Part shown: piece by piece, positions 17,475 through 26,046 of the stretch
Layout of the letters: every line of letters starts with the position of its first letter
Numbering within the stretch: the first letter of the stretch is position 1
Source of the DNA: Deltaproteobacteria bacterium
Lineage (GTDB): Bacteria > Desulfobacterota > Desulfomonilia > UBA1062
Direction of reading: 5' to 3'
Assembly: GCA_018433775.1 (NCBI GenBank)
Contig: JAHDQN010000064.1
Span: forward strand, 1-34,791
Length of the DNA: 34,791 nt
Program-made: the position numbers and the translations under genes
The notes under the pieces: generated by a model
The model's database searches: none
The model's input: the letters and a program-made list of their open reading frames with translations, nothing else
What the model was told of the DNA's origin: nothing

Positions 17475-17854
17475 GATTTGTATACCTCTTTGGGATCGAA
17501 CACCTTCTCCCCGTCCTCGACCAGTTCGCCGTTTTCGATCTTCCGGTAGAAGCACGACCGGTAGCCGGTGTGGCAGGCCGCGCCCCCTACCTGTTCCACC
17601 TTGAGCACAACGGTGTCGCGGTCACAGTCGATGCGCACTTCCCTGACCTTCTGAAAATTGCCGGATTCTTCGCCCTTTCTCCACAGCTTGCTGCGCGATC
17701 TGCTGTAGTAGCAGGCCCGGCCGGTATTCAGCGTCTCTTCGAACGCCTCCCGGTTCATATAGGCGAGCATGAGCACTTCGCCGGTCTCCCAGTCCTGCGC
17801 GATGGCAGGGACAAGACCGTTCTGTTTGTCAAAGTCTATGTAAGTATCTATCAT
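17471..17854 (-). CDS. hisI: Phosphoribosyl-AMP cyclohydrolase
   Basis: A 127-residue enzyme that opens the adenine ring of phosphoribosyl-AMP, the third step of histidine synthesis. Signature motifs: VLMLAYMN, the [17 protein letters not shown] loop, [15 protein letters not shown], and [11 protein letters not shown] with metal-binding Cys/Asp residues. It is monofunctional: the HisE pyrophosphohydrolase domain is absent, so hisE must be elsewhere. ATG 17854 is chosen over an upstream in-frame ATG because AAGGAGA lies 7 bp before it. It is the first gene of the coupled hisI-hisG-map unit, which begins ~140 bp after the palindromic element. Confidence 0.93.
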   Translation of the reverse strand: MIDTYIDFDKQNGLVPAIAQDWETGEVLMLAYMNREAFEETLNTGRACYYSRSRSKLWRKGEESGNFQKVREVRIDCDRDTVVLKVEQVGGAACHTGYRSCFYRKIENGELVEDGEKVFDPKEVYKS

Positions 17855-17939
17855 ACGGGTCTCCTTGGTTCTCAAGGGCTTACCAATTTTTTCGCCGGGG
17901 TGTCAAGGATGCATCACCACCGGGGACGCCGGCGGGTTC

Positions 17940-18054
17940 TAGTACTACAGTGGTAATCAGTCATGGGGTCATCGTCATGGGGTCACGCCAGCGGGGTCAG
18001 GTCTCAACATATGACACGGGGAGTGTCATATGTTGAGACCTGACCCCGATCCTG
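17940..18054. repeat. REP/MITE-like palindromic element, copy 2
   Basis: The core inverted repeat has 25-bp perfect arms at 17993-18017 and 18023-18047 with loop GGGGA. It shares 24 of the 25 arm bases with copy 1. The left end TAGTACTACAGTGGTAATCA (17940) matches the right end of copy 1 in reverse, so the two copies lie in opposite orientation. The right side stops at the lpd stop codon (18055-18057). Between hairpin and left end is a short GGGGTCA-type repeat (17965-17984), also seen in degenerate form in copy 1. RNA from either strand would fold into a long hairpin. Confidence 0.8.
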
Positions 18055-19410
18055 CTAGGGACGGTGAACGTTCATCCCCAGGAGATCTTCGGCCGCCTCT
18101 TTGAGGATTTCCGCCAGGGTGGGGTGCGGGAAGTATGACGCGAGAAACTGCTCGGCCGTGAGCCCCTGGTTCACGGCCAGGGCTGCTGTGGAAATGAGAT
18201 CCGTTGCGTGGGGTCCGACGATGCTGACCCTTTTGATCACCCCTTCGAGCGAAGCGGTGATGCGGGCATAGCCGTCGTTCGCCTCCATGGTCCGGGCCCT
18301 GCCCAGCGCGGAGAGGGGGAAGGTGCCGGTGCGCTCCTGCGCCGATTCCTCAGGCGAGAGGGTGCTTCCCACCGAGGCGACCTCGGGCCGGGTAAAGATG
18401 GCCGACGGGATGTTCCGGTAGGACATGACCGTGCCCGAGCCCGTGATGTGGTCCACTGCCACGGCTGCCTCGCGGGAGGCCACATAGGCGTACATGTGCT
18501 CGCCGGTCACGTCTCCGATGGCGTACACGCCCGGGACAGAGGTTTTTAGGTGCCCGTCGACCGCGATCCCGCCGGAATCGCTCAACGCAACGCCCGCCTC
18601 CATGCAGCCGGCGGGGATGCGGGGTTGCCTTCCGATGCACAGGAACACCTTGTGCACATCCACGGTTCTGCCGCCTTCAGGGGTATCCATGGATAGCGAG
18701 TAGGGACCCGAGCCTTTGATATGGGTCACGCACGCCGAGGTGTAGACTCTGATCCTGCGCATGAGTTTAGTCATATACGACGAGATGTGCTCCTCTTCCA
18801 GAGGCAGGACCCGATCGAGCGCCTCGATGAGCGTCACCTCCACGCCGAGGGAGCTGAAGAGATGGGCCATCTCCATCCCGATCACGCCCGCTCCGATAAT
18901 GGCGAGCGACTCGGGCAGCTCGGTGACCTCGAACACCTCGTCGCTGGTCCATATGCCTCTTTCCGCAAAGAGCCGGGGACGCTTGGGGTTCGACCCGGTG
19001 GCGATGATGATGTGTCCGGCCTTCAGGCGCATATCCCCCGCCGTTACCAGTTCGGGCCCGGCGATATCCGCGGTGCAGGGGAAGATATCCACCCGGTTCT
19101 GCTTCAGGAGATACTCGACCCCCTTCGAGAGCCTGGCGACCACCCGGTCTTTCCTGGCCTTCATCCGGGCGAAGTCCACGGTCGGCTTTTCCACCCTGAT
19201 GCCGAATTTCTCCGCCTCTCTGATCCTGGCCAGGAGGTTGGCGCTTTCGATGTAGGCCTTGGTGGGGATGCACCCGGTATTGGTGCAGGTGCCGCCGAAG
19301 CGCGAGCCCTCGGCGATGCCTACTTTCAGCCCCTTCCTGGCGGCGAGGATGGCCGCCGTATAACCGCCGGGCCCTGCGCCGATGACCATGAGATCATAGG
19401 TTTCAGTCAT
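18055..19410 (-). CDS. lpdA: Dihydrolipoyl dehydrogenase
   Basis: A 451-residue flavoprotein disulfide reductase that reoxidises dihydrolipoyl groups of 2-oxoacid dehydrogenase complexes or the glycine cleavage system with NAD+. It shows the FAD motif GAGPGGYTAAI (11-21), the redox disulfide C42-TNTG-C47 in GGTCTNTGCIPTK, the NAD motif IIGAGVIGMEMA (~172), the second FAD motif YAIGDVTG, and the C-terminal catalytic pair in HPTLAE. CTNTGC replaces the common CLNVGC. No E1, E2 or lipoyl-protein gene adjoins, so the partner complex is unknown. The start overlaps the upstream small gene by 8 bp. The stop is flush with palindromic element copy 2. Confidence 0.9.
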   Translation of the reverse strand: MTETYDLMVIGAGPGGYTAAILAARKGLKVGIAEGSRFGGTCTNTGCIPTKAYIESANLLARIREAEKFGIRVEKPTVDFARMKARKDRVVARLSKGVEYLLKQNRVDIFPCTADIAGPELVTAGDMRLKAGHIIIATGSNPKRPRLFAERGIWTSDEVFEVTELPESLAIIGAGVIGMEMAHLFSSLGVEVTLIEALDRVLPLEEEHISSYMTKLMRRIRVYTSACVTHIKGSGPYSLSMDTPEGGRTVDVHKVFLCIGRQPRIPAGCMEAGVALSDSGGIAVDGHLKTSVPGVYAIGDVTGEHMYAYVASREAAVAVDHITGSGTVMSYRNIPSAIFTRPEVASVGSTLSPEESAQERTGTFPLSALGRARTMEANDGYARITASLEGVIKRVSIVGPHATDLISTAALAVNQGLTAEQFLASYFPHPTLAEILKEAAEDLLGMNVHRP

Positions 19411-19735
19411 GACCGTTCACCGGTTTCTTAGCCTTTTTGCCCGGGATGGGATAGCAGATATCCACATACCGGTGTTTGCGGACCCCGATCGCCTCCCGGT
19501 GTATCATGAGCATCTCCCTGCGCGAGACGGCCTGCCTTCTGAGACTGTTGAACTTCTCGACCATGGCGTTGTAGGCGTGCACATCCTCTGTCATTTTCAA
19601 CTCCCTGTCCAGCGCATTCAGTCTCGCCAGGACATCTTCCAGCAGGTCTCCGCTATGGCCAAGGGCCTTGGCCATTTCCTCGACGATCTCTTCCTGGGTT
19701 TTGTCGACTCCGTCTCTGCCCATACGGCACGCCAT
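19403..19735 (-). CDS. Conserved small helical protein of unknown function
   Basis: An open frame of up to 110 residues. The body is strongly helical and probably coiled coil (EEIVEEMAKAL, EDVLARLNALDRELKM, VEKFNSLRRQAVSRREML), and it ends in a basic tail (GKKAKKPVNGHD). It has no signal peptide or metal motif. The stop overlaps the lpd start by 8 bp, which argues that it is a real, co-translated gene. The start is uncertain: ATG 19735 and ATG 19723 both lack a clear ribosome binding site. I do not recognise the family. Confidence 0.5.
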   Translation of the reverse strand: MACRMGRDGVDKTQEEIVEEMAKALGHSGDLLEDVLARLNALDRELKMTEDVHAYNAMVEKFNSLRRQAVSRREMLMIHREAIGVRKHRYVDICYPIPGKKAKKPVNGHD

Positions 19736-20136
19736 ACTATCATAGAAGGATGGGTGATGAAAGACGCATCATCGGAATGAAACATGATGAGAACAAAGGA
19801 TAAATCTTCCCCTCACGGGATGGTTCAATTATAATGGACCCGGTTGGGCCTGAAAGGGTGATTGTATTGAATCCTCCTTCTTAGTCCCCTTCGGAGGATT
19901 TTGAAGGTGGGGCCACATTCCCCGCCGCTTGCAGCTTTAATAGGGTCCAGGGCTTGCTCTTAAGGTTCATACCATTGATTGAGCGGCCTTAAAGATGGGT
20001 CGGAAATGACCGTTGCAATGCCCCGGCGAGGTATCTTATGAAACCGGGCGAGGGCCTGCCGCGAGAACGATACCGTGCCGGCATGACAGGGCCGTGCGGA
20101 TAAAGATAGAAAGGGCAATGACCGATAAGCATGCAT
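19736..20136. other. Divergent intergenic region upstream of the pfk gene
   Basis: No gene is supported in this ~400-bp gap. It contains an 8-bp inverted repeat, AATCCTCC (19870-19877) and GGAGGATT (19893-19900), with a 15-nt loop followed by TTTTGAAGG. It has no proper U-tract, so I do not call it a terminator. It should hold promoters for the divergent lpd-side and pfk-side genes, but I saw no strong -35/-10 pair. Confidence 0.4.
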
Positions 20137-20152
20137 AATGGAGGCGCCTTGA

Positions 20153-21472
20153 ATGAATGGTGAAATCACATGCGAGGGGATCGATACGTCCGTACAGTCG
20201 CTGGGGGTTCCCACCATCGATTCTCCCCTTCTCGCGACCGCACGGTGCGTGGAGGAACACGAACGGGTGATCATCGACTCTTCGCTCGCCGCCCTCGACG
20301 CGTGCCTGCGTGAAAACCGGGAGGTTCCCTCGTTCGAACGCGCCGGCCCGCGCAAGAAGATCTTCTTCGACCCGTCGAAGGCCAAGTGCGGCATTGTCAC
20401 CTGCGGCGGGCTGTGCCCTGGCATCAACGACGTGATCCGGGGCATCGTCCACGAGCTGTACTATATGTACGGGGTGGAGAACATCTATGGGGTTCCCTAC
20501 GGGCTGCAGGGGTTCATCCCGCGCTACCGGCACTCCTTCATCGAACTGACGCCCTCGTTTGTGGAGAATATCCACGGGCTGGGCGGGACGGTCCTGGGGT
20601 CGTCACGGGGTTCGCAGGATATCGGCGAGGTCGTGGACGCCATCGAGCGGGTCAACCTGAACATCGTGTTCTTCATCGGGGGAGACGGCACCCTGAAGGC
20701 CGCCTCCGCCGCCGCACGGGAGATTCTGTCGCGGGGATATAACTGCTCGGTGATCGCGGTTCCCAAGACCATCGACAACGACATCAGCTTCGTTTCCCAG
20801 ACCTTCGGCTTCGATACGGCCGTGGAAGAGGCGGGGAAGGTGATCCGGTGCGCGCACGTCGAGTCCAAGGGCGCGCCTTACGGCGTCGGCCTGGTGAAGC
20901 TCATGGGCCGGGACTCGGGATTCATCGCCGCCAACGCGGCCCTTGCCTGCCGCGAGGCAAACTTCGTGCTCGTGCCCGAGGAAGATTTCGATCTCGAAGG
21001 GGAAAAGGGCCTGCTCGCCACCCTCGAGCACAGGCTCAAGGCACGGGGGCATGCCGTGGTCGTGGTGGCCGAGGGCGCGGGCCAGAAATTCTTCGACGGC
21101 CTCCCCAGGCAGACCGATCTCTCCGGCAATGTCAAAAAAGGCGATATCGGTCTGTTCCTGAAGGAGAAGATCGAAGAGTATTTTTCCGCCCGGTCGTATC
21201 AGGTCAATCTCAAATACATCGATCCGAGCTATGTGATCAGGAGCGTGGTGGCCAATTCCTCGGATTCCATATTCTGCGGGTTCCTGGCGCAGATGGCCGT
21301 TCATGCGGGCATGAGCGGGAAGACCGACATGCTCATCGGTCTGTGGAACAACACCTATGTGCATATCCCCATCGCGCTGAGCGTGAGGGAGCGGAAAAAG
21401 ATCGACACAACCGGCCCTTTGTGGATGTCGGTAAAGGAATCCACCGGGCAGCCGATCATGAAGAATGGGTAA
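20153..21472 (+). CDS. pfkA: 6-phosphofructokinase, plant/ATP-type long form
   Basis: A 439-residue PFK-family enzyme that phosphorylates fructose-6-phosphate. The nucleotide site GGDGT (176-180) is the ATP-type form (PPi enzymes have GGDD). The catalytic segment PKTIDND (204-210) has Lys where classical bacterial ATP-PFK has Gly. This combination, plus CGGLCPGINDVIRGIV, GSSRGSQD, LVKLMGRDSGFIA and VVVAEGAGQ, is typical of the plant/protist-like ATP-PFK clade, which is longer than E. coli PfkA (320 residues). Phosphoryl donor specificity is therefore inferred, not certain. The start follows TAATGGAGG at 10 bp. The gene probably supplies glycolysis with hexose units and may share a transcript with the next gene, 41 bp on. 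Confidence 0.9.
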   Translation: MNGEITCEGIDTSVQSLGVPTIDSPLLATARCVEEHERVIIDSSLAALDACLRENREVPSFERAGPRKKIFFDPSKAKCGIVTCGGLCPGINDVIRGIVHELYYMYGVENIYGVPYGLQGFIPRYRHSFIELTPSFVENIHGLGGTVLGSSRGSQDIGEVVDAIERVNLNIVFFIGGDGTLKAASAAAREILSRGYNCSVIAVPKTIDNDISFVSQTFGFDTAVEEAGKVIRCAHVESKGAPYGVGLVKLMGRDSGFIAANAALACREANFVLVPEEDFDLEGEKGLLATLEHRLKARGHAVVVVAEGAGQKFFDGLPRQTDLSGNVKKGDIGLFLKEKIEEYFSARSYQVNLKYIDPSYVIRSVVANSSDSIFCGFLAQMAVHAGMSGKTDMLIGLWNNTYVHIPIALSVRERKKIDTTGPLWMSVKESTGQPIMKNG

Positions 21473-21513
21473 GGAAAGCGTGACGCAGTCCAAACCGAGA
21501 AAAGGAGAGGGGT

Positions 21514-22338
21514 ATGGAAGACAAGATTCTTGACGATGACGACATTATCGATCTTACGGATCTCCTGGAAGAAGGGGAACCCAAGAGAGGCAATACGAAG
21601 AAGGAAGCCGAACCTCCGGCGCGCACCCCTTCGCATGAGCCCGATTCGTTCGACCTGGGCAAGGAAATATCCATGGAGTACGATGTCTCGGTCGAAGAGA
21701 TCGAACAGGGGGGAGGGAGCCTGGATATGGACGCCGGCCTTTCTTCAGGGGAAGAGATCGCTCTCTCTCAGGAGGGTGGTGAAGGCGAGGAAATAGTTCT
21801 GTCCCAGGAGCCCGAAGGGGAGATCGAGTTCGATTTCGGCGATACCGGGCCCGGAGAAAAGAAAAGCGGAGGGGCACCCTCTCAGGAGAAACCGGAAGAG
21901 ATCTCTGTGGAAGAACCCGGCGAACCCGCTCTTGAAATGGACGAAGACCTGTCCGCGGCTGCGGACTCCGGTGTGGAAGAACAGCCCGTCGAGCGCCCGG
22001 CAGAAGATGCCGGCGGTGACACCCTCAGGGAATTCCCGGAAGATACCGGAGCCGAAGAGCCTCTTTCAGTCGAGGACGAGCCTGCGGATCAAGCGGCGGA
22101 AGAGATCGGAGAAAAAAACGACCCGGCGCCGGTTCCAGGGGAAGCGCGGGGCGCTGTCCCTGAGGACGTGCTTGGAGATCTCAGGCAGGAGATCCCCGGG
22201 ATGCTCGAAGAAATGGTGAGGCCGATCATGTCCGAGCTCGTACGCGAGCTGGTTATGACCACCCGCGAGCAGCTGCCGGGTATTATCGAGAAAGTGATCC
22301 GCGAAGAGATTGAAAAACTCAAGAAACTGGATTCCTGA
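21514..22338 (+). CDS. Acidic disordered protein with PopZ-like C-terminus
   Basis: A 274-residue protein. The first ~215 residues are highly acidic, Pro/Glu/Gly-rich and of low complexity, with repeated short units (EEIxLSQE twice, VEEP/SVEDEP), and are probably unstructured. The N-terminus is DDDDIIDLTDLLEEG, a charged cap. The last ~60 residues are an amphipathic helical block: LRQEIPGMLEEMVRPIMSELVREL, then LPGIIEKVIREEIEKL. This pattern resembles the C-terminal oligomerisation region of the polar organiser PopZ (RPMLKEWLDxNLPxxVExxVREEI), but the match is by eye only. It has no signal peptide. GAAAAGGAGAGG precedes the ATG. It is followed by a strong hairpin terminator. Confidence 0.7.
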   Translation: MEDKILDDDDIIDLTDLLEEGEPKRGNTKKEAEPPARTPSHEPDSFDLGKEISMEYDVSVEEIEQGGGSLDMDAGLSSGEEIALSQEGGEGEEIVLSQEPEGEIEFDFGDTGPGEKKSGGAPSQEKPEEISVEEPGEPALEMDEDLSAAADSGVEEQPVERPAEDAGGDTLREFPEDTGAEEPLSVEDEPADQAAEEIGEKNDPAPVPGEARGAVPEDVLGDLRQEIPGMLEEMVRPIMSELVRELVMTTREQLPGIIEKVIREEIEKLKKLDS

Positions 22339-22353
22339 TCCGTTCTCTCCGAA

Positions 22354-22398
22354 GGCCCGCTGACAGCCCGCTGTCGGCGGGCCTCCTGAAATCTTTTT
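22354..22398 (+). terminator. Rho-independent-type terminator
   Basis: A 13-bp stem, GGCCCGCTGACAG (22354-22366) with CTGTCGGCGGGCC (22371-22383), has one T-G pair and a CCCG loop. A short T-run at 22394-22398 follows after a 10-nt gap. The position just after the acidic-protein stop fits termination of the pfk transcript before valS. Confidence 0.65.
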
Positions 22399-22542
22399 CG
22401 CCTTCTTGTCACCGATCGGGATTACGTCCCTTTGAAAAAAACAGCGGCCGTGGTCCGATTCCCGCCTTTACCCGGCCGATAGTTTTGCCTTTCCCCTGTT
22501 TTCATGCTATGAAACCCGCAGCCTACTGGTGAGGAGAAACCC

Positions 22543-25179
22543 ATGCGAGACAGAGAATACAACCCCACGGATATTGAGCGGAAATGGTATGATTTCTGGA
22601 TGGACGAGCACTATTTCCATGCCGATGAAAACGATGACGTCAAGCCGCCCTATGCCATCGTCATCCCTCCTCCGAACGTCACCGGGGTTCTCCACATGGG
22701 GCATGCACTCAACAATACCCTGCAGGATATCATGATCCGCTACAAGCGGATGGACGGGTTCAACGCGCTGTGGATGCCGGGAACCGACCATGCCGGCATC
22801 GCCACCCAGAACGTGGTGGAGAAGGCCCTGGCGGCAAAGGGCACTTCCCGGCACGACCTGGGCAGAGAGGCATTCATCGACGAGGTCTGGAGGTGGAGGG
22901 AAAAGCACGGCGACCTGATCATCAACCAGCTCAAGCGCCTGGGCGCATCCTGCGACTGGGAGCGGATCCGCTTCACCATGGACGAGGGGCTCTCCAACGC
23001 GGTCAGGAAGGTGTTCGTCACCCTCTATCAGGAGGGCCTGATCTTCCGGAGCGACTATATCGTGAACTGGTGCCCCCGCTGCCACAGCGCCATCTCCGAC
23101 CTCGAGGTGGAGCACGAGGAAGAGAGCGGGTTTCTCTGGCACATCCGCTATCCCTTTGCCGAGGGAGAGGGCGAGATCGTGGTGGCCACCACCAGACCCG
23201 AGACCATGCTGGGCGACACCTGTATCGCCGTGAATCCCACGGACGAGCGGTACACCTCGGTGGTGGGAAAGGAGGTCATCCTCCCGATCCTCAACCGGAA
23301 GATCCCCATCATCGCCGACCCCGTGGTGGACAAGGAGTTCGGCACCGGCGCGGTGAAGATCACCCCTGCCCACGACCTCAACGACTACGAGCTCGGGCTC
23401 AGGCACGGCCTCGATGTTATCGTGATCATGGACGAGTCCGGGATCATGAACGAAAACGCGGGCCCCTACCAGGGAATGGACCGCTTCGCGTGCAGGACGA
23501 AGATGGAAGAGGATCTCCAGGAGCAGGGCTACCTCATCGACAAGACCCCCTACACGGTGCCCGTGGGCAAGTGCTACCGGTGCAAGACCGTCATCGAGCC
23601 GTACCTGTCGAAGCAGTGGTTCGTCAACACCAAGCCCCTGGCCGAAGAGGCCATCAGGGCCGTGAAGGAGGGCAGGACCCGGATCGTCCCCAAGCAGTGG
23701 GAAAAGACCTACTATGAGTGGATGTACAACATCCGCGACTGGTGCATCTCGCGCCAGATCTGGTGGGGACACCGCATCCCGGCCTGGTACTGCGAGGGCT
23801 GCGGCGAGGTCATCGTGAGCGAAGAGGATCCCGCCTCCTGCCCCCACTGCGAGTCCGGCACGCTCCGGCAGGAGACCGATGTGCTCGACACCTGGTTCTC
23901 TTCCGGCCTGTGGCCGTTTTCCACCATGGGATGGCCCGAGCAGACCCGGACACTGGAGAAGTTCTATCCCACCAATGTGCTCATCACCGGGTTCGACATC
24001 CTCTTTTTCTGGGTTGCACGGATGATGATGATGGGGCTGAAGTTCATGAACGAGGTGCCCTTTCACGACGTGTACCTCCATGCCCTGGTCCGAGACGAGC
24101 AGGGCCAGAAGATGAGCAAATCAAAGGGCAACATCGTTGACCCCATCATCGAGATGGACAAGTACGGGGCCGACGCGTTCCGCTTCGCGCTCACCGCGTT
24201 CGCGGCCATGGGCAGGGACGTGAGGATCAGCGACAAGCGCATCCAGGGATACCGCTTTTTCATCAACAAGATCTGGAACGCGGGCAAGTTCGTTCTGGCG
24301 AACATCGAGGGCTTCGACCCCCGGAGCGTATCTCCTGCTGAGGCGGACTTCAGCCTTGCCGACGCCTGGATACTGACCGAGCTCAACAAGACCGTCGAGG
24401 CCGTCCGGACCGCCCTGGAGGAATACCGATTCAACGATGCGGCCGACAGGCTCTACCAGTTCACCTGGCACCAGTTCTGCGACTGGTACATTGAGCTCTC
24501 CAAACCCCTGCTGAACACCGGCGCCGCCCCCGTGACCCGGTGGGTCCTGTGGCACGTGCTGAAATCGGTCCTGGAGCTCCTGCACCCCGTCATCCCCTTC
24601 GTCACCGAGGAGATCTGGCAGCACCTGCCCGGCAGGGAGGGAAAGTCCATTGTCACGGCCGCATACCCCAAGGTCGATGCGGATCTCGATTTTCCCGAAA
24701 AGGCCCGGGAGATGGGGTACATCATCGACATCATCACCGGGGTGAGGAGCATCCGCGGCGAGACCAACATCCCTCCGTCTACGCAACTCGACGTGGTGCT
24801 GCGTATGAAGTCGAAAGAGATCGAGGCGGCCGTGGATATCTATGGCTTCTTTGTCAGGGACCTGGCCCGGGTGCGTTCAATCGGCTTCATTCCGGAAGGC
24901 GCGCCCCGGCCGAAGCGCTGCGCCCTGGCGGTCACGGCGGAGGCCGAGGTCTATGTGCCCCTGGAGGGCGTGATCGACATCGATAAGGAAAAGGAGCGCC
25001 TTTCCAAGCAGATGGGGAAGATGGAAAAGGAGTTGGAAGGCAAGCGCAAGAAGCTCTCTAACCCCGGCTTCCTTCAAAAGGCAAACCCCGAGGTCGTTGC
25101 CGAGCAGAGGCAGATCAAGGAAGAGCTCGAGTTCAAGCTGGAGAGGCTGCTCAAGGCGCGCGAACTGCTCGAGGGATAA
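22543..25179 (+). CDS. valS: Valyl-tRNA synthetase
   Basis: An 878-residue class I tRNA synthetase, typical length for bacterial ValS, which charges tRNA-Val in the cytoplasm. The HIGH-type motif is HMGH in PPPNVTGVLHMGHAL (~residue 50). The editing domain contains TTRPETMLGDT and GTGAVKITPAHD. The KMSKS loop is at ~522 (QKMSKSKGNIVDP). The anticodon-binding domain has HQFCDWYIELSK. The last ~65 residues form the ValS-specific C-terminal coiled coil (KEKERLSKQMGKMEKELEGK). The start has GAGGAG 6 bp upstream. The stop overlaps the birA start by one base (TAATG). I see no T-box leader in the 140 bp upstream. Confidence 0.97.
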   Translation: MRDREYNPTDIERKWYDFWMDEHYFHADENDDVKPPYAIVIPPPNVTGVLHMGHALNNTLQDIMIRYKRMDGFNALWMPGTDHAGIATQNVVEKALAAKGTSRHDLGREAFIDEVWRWREKHGDLIINQLKRLGASCDWERIRFTMDEGLSNAVRKVFVTLYQEGLIFRSDYIVNWCPRCHSAISDLEVEHEEESGFLWHIRYPFAEGEGEIVVATTRPETMLGDTCIAVNPTDERYTSVVGKEVILPILNRKIPIIADPVVDKEFGTGAVKITPAHDLNDYELGLRHGLDVIVIMDESGIMNENAGPYQGMDRFACRTKMEEDLQEQGYLIDKTPYTVPVGKCYRCKTVIEPYLSKQWFVNTKPLAEEAIRAVKEGRTRIVPKQWEKTYYEWMYNIRDWCISRQIWWGHRIPAWYCEGCGEVIVSEEDPASCPHCESGTLRQETDVLDTWFSSGLWPFSTMGWPEQTRTLEKFYPTNVLITGFDILFFWVARMMMMGLKFMNEVPFHDVYLHALVRDEQGQKMSKSKGNIVDPIIEMDKYGADAFRFALTAFAAMGRDVRISDKRIQGYRFFINKIWNAGKFVLANIEGFDPRSVSPAEADFSLADAWILTELNKTVEAVRTALEEYRFNDAADRLYQFTWHQFCDWYIELSKPLLNTGAAPVTRWVLWHVLKSVLELLHPVIPFVTEEIWQHLPGREGKSIVTAAYPKVDADLDFPEKAREMGYIIDIITGVRSIRGETNIPPSTQLDVVLRMKSKEIEAAVDIYGFFVRDLARVRSIGFIPEGAPRPKRCALAVTAEAEVYVPLEGVIDIDKEKERLSKQMGKMEKELEGKRKKLSNPGFLQKANPEVVAEQRQIKEELEFKLERLLKARELLEG

Positions 25180-25889
25180 TGGCGGGCACCCCCTTTCCCG
25201 CAATCGTACAGGAGGTCGTCGAGCTTCCGCGCGTGGGCTCCACAAACACCCTTGCCCTTGATTCGGGCAGGGCGGGCCTCCTGGTGACCGCCTCCGAGCA
25301 GACAGAGGGCAGGGGCAGGAAGGGCAGGTTCTGGTTCTCTCCGCCGGGGACGAACCTCTATGCGACGCTGACGGTGGGCATGGTCGATCCCCGGCTGTCC
25401 CTGGTGGCCGGAGTGGCGCTCAGAGAGGCCCTGGCAGGGATCGCCGGCAATGATTTTCCCGTCGAGATCAAGTGGCCCAACGATCTGATCGTGCAGGGCA
25501 GAAAGGTCTGCGGCATTCTCTGCGAGGCGCGCAAGAAGATCACGGCCGTGGGCATGGGCATCAACGTGAACCAGGCCGCCTGGCCTGCCGGCCTCGAATC
25601 CAGGGCCACGTCACTGGCCCTGGTCCTCGGGCGCGAGGTGCACAAGGAGCAGGTGCTCCACCGCGTTGTCGAGTCCCTGGACAGATGGCTCGCTCTCTTC
25701 ACCCGCCGGGGGTTCGGCCCTGTCCGGAGGAACTACCTCGATCACGGGCTTCTGAGCACGCACGAGCTTCTGACAGAGGATGGCGCCCCCTGCTCGATCG
25801 TTGATCTGAACGAGGACGGGCACCTCCTGATCAATGTTGCGGGCTCACCCAGAGAACTCGTGAGCGGTTCGATCGTCATCCGGCAGTGA
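25179..25889 (+). CDS. birA: Biotin-[acetyl-CoA-carboxylase] ligase
   Basis: A 236-residue enzyme that activates biotin as biotinyl-AMP and attaches it to a Lys of biotin carrier proteins. It shows the biotin-AMP loop GRGRKGRFW, the KWPNDL motif (VEIKWPNDLIVQGRKVCGIL) and the GMGINVN segment. The C-terminal SH3-like domain is present. The N-terminal helix-turn-helix of E. coli BirA is absent, so this is a ligase only and not the bio-operon repressor. TAATG overlap with valS shows coupled translation. Confidence 0.92.
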   Translation: MAGTPFPAIVQEVVELPRVGSTNTLALDSGRAGLLVTASEQTEGRGRKGRFWFSPPGTNLYATLTVGMVDPRLSLVAGVALREALAGIAGNDFPVEIKWPNDLIVQGRKVCGILCEARKKITAVGMGINVNQAAWPAGLESRATSLALVLGREVHKEQVLHRVVESLDRWLALFTRRGFGPVRRNYLDHGLLSTHELLTEDGAPCSIVDLNEDGHLLINVAGSPRELVSGSIVIRQ

Positions 25890-26019
25890 GCGGACTCACG
25901 GGCGTTTCCGGCAGATTCCACAGCAGAATAGCCTGTCTTTTCCCGGTCATCGAGCCGGCTGTATCACCATTCATTCATGCCGCTGTTCCCCTTGCATTTT
26001 TTCAGACTGTACCTACCAT

Positions 26020-26030
26020 TAGTACTACAG
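26020..26030. repeat. Possible solo end of the palindromic element
   Basis: TAGTACTACAG occurs here exactly as at the left ends of the two full elements (9947 and 17940), but without the hairpin. It lies 16 bp before the start of the zinc-ribbon gene. Eleven bases could match by chance, so this is a weak call. Confidence 0.3.
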
Positions 26031-26046
26031 AATAAAGGGAGGGAGT

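Noticed and set aside
22399..22542. Possible T-box leader before valS
   Set aside because: I saw no T-box core sequence or antiterminator pairing in this short gap.
22507..24081. Long minus-strand open frame (524 codons) opposite valS
   Set aside because: It is antisense to the well-supported valS gene; its His/Asp/Val/Leu-rich, repetitive composition is typical of a shadow in GC-rich coding DNA.
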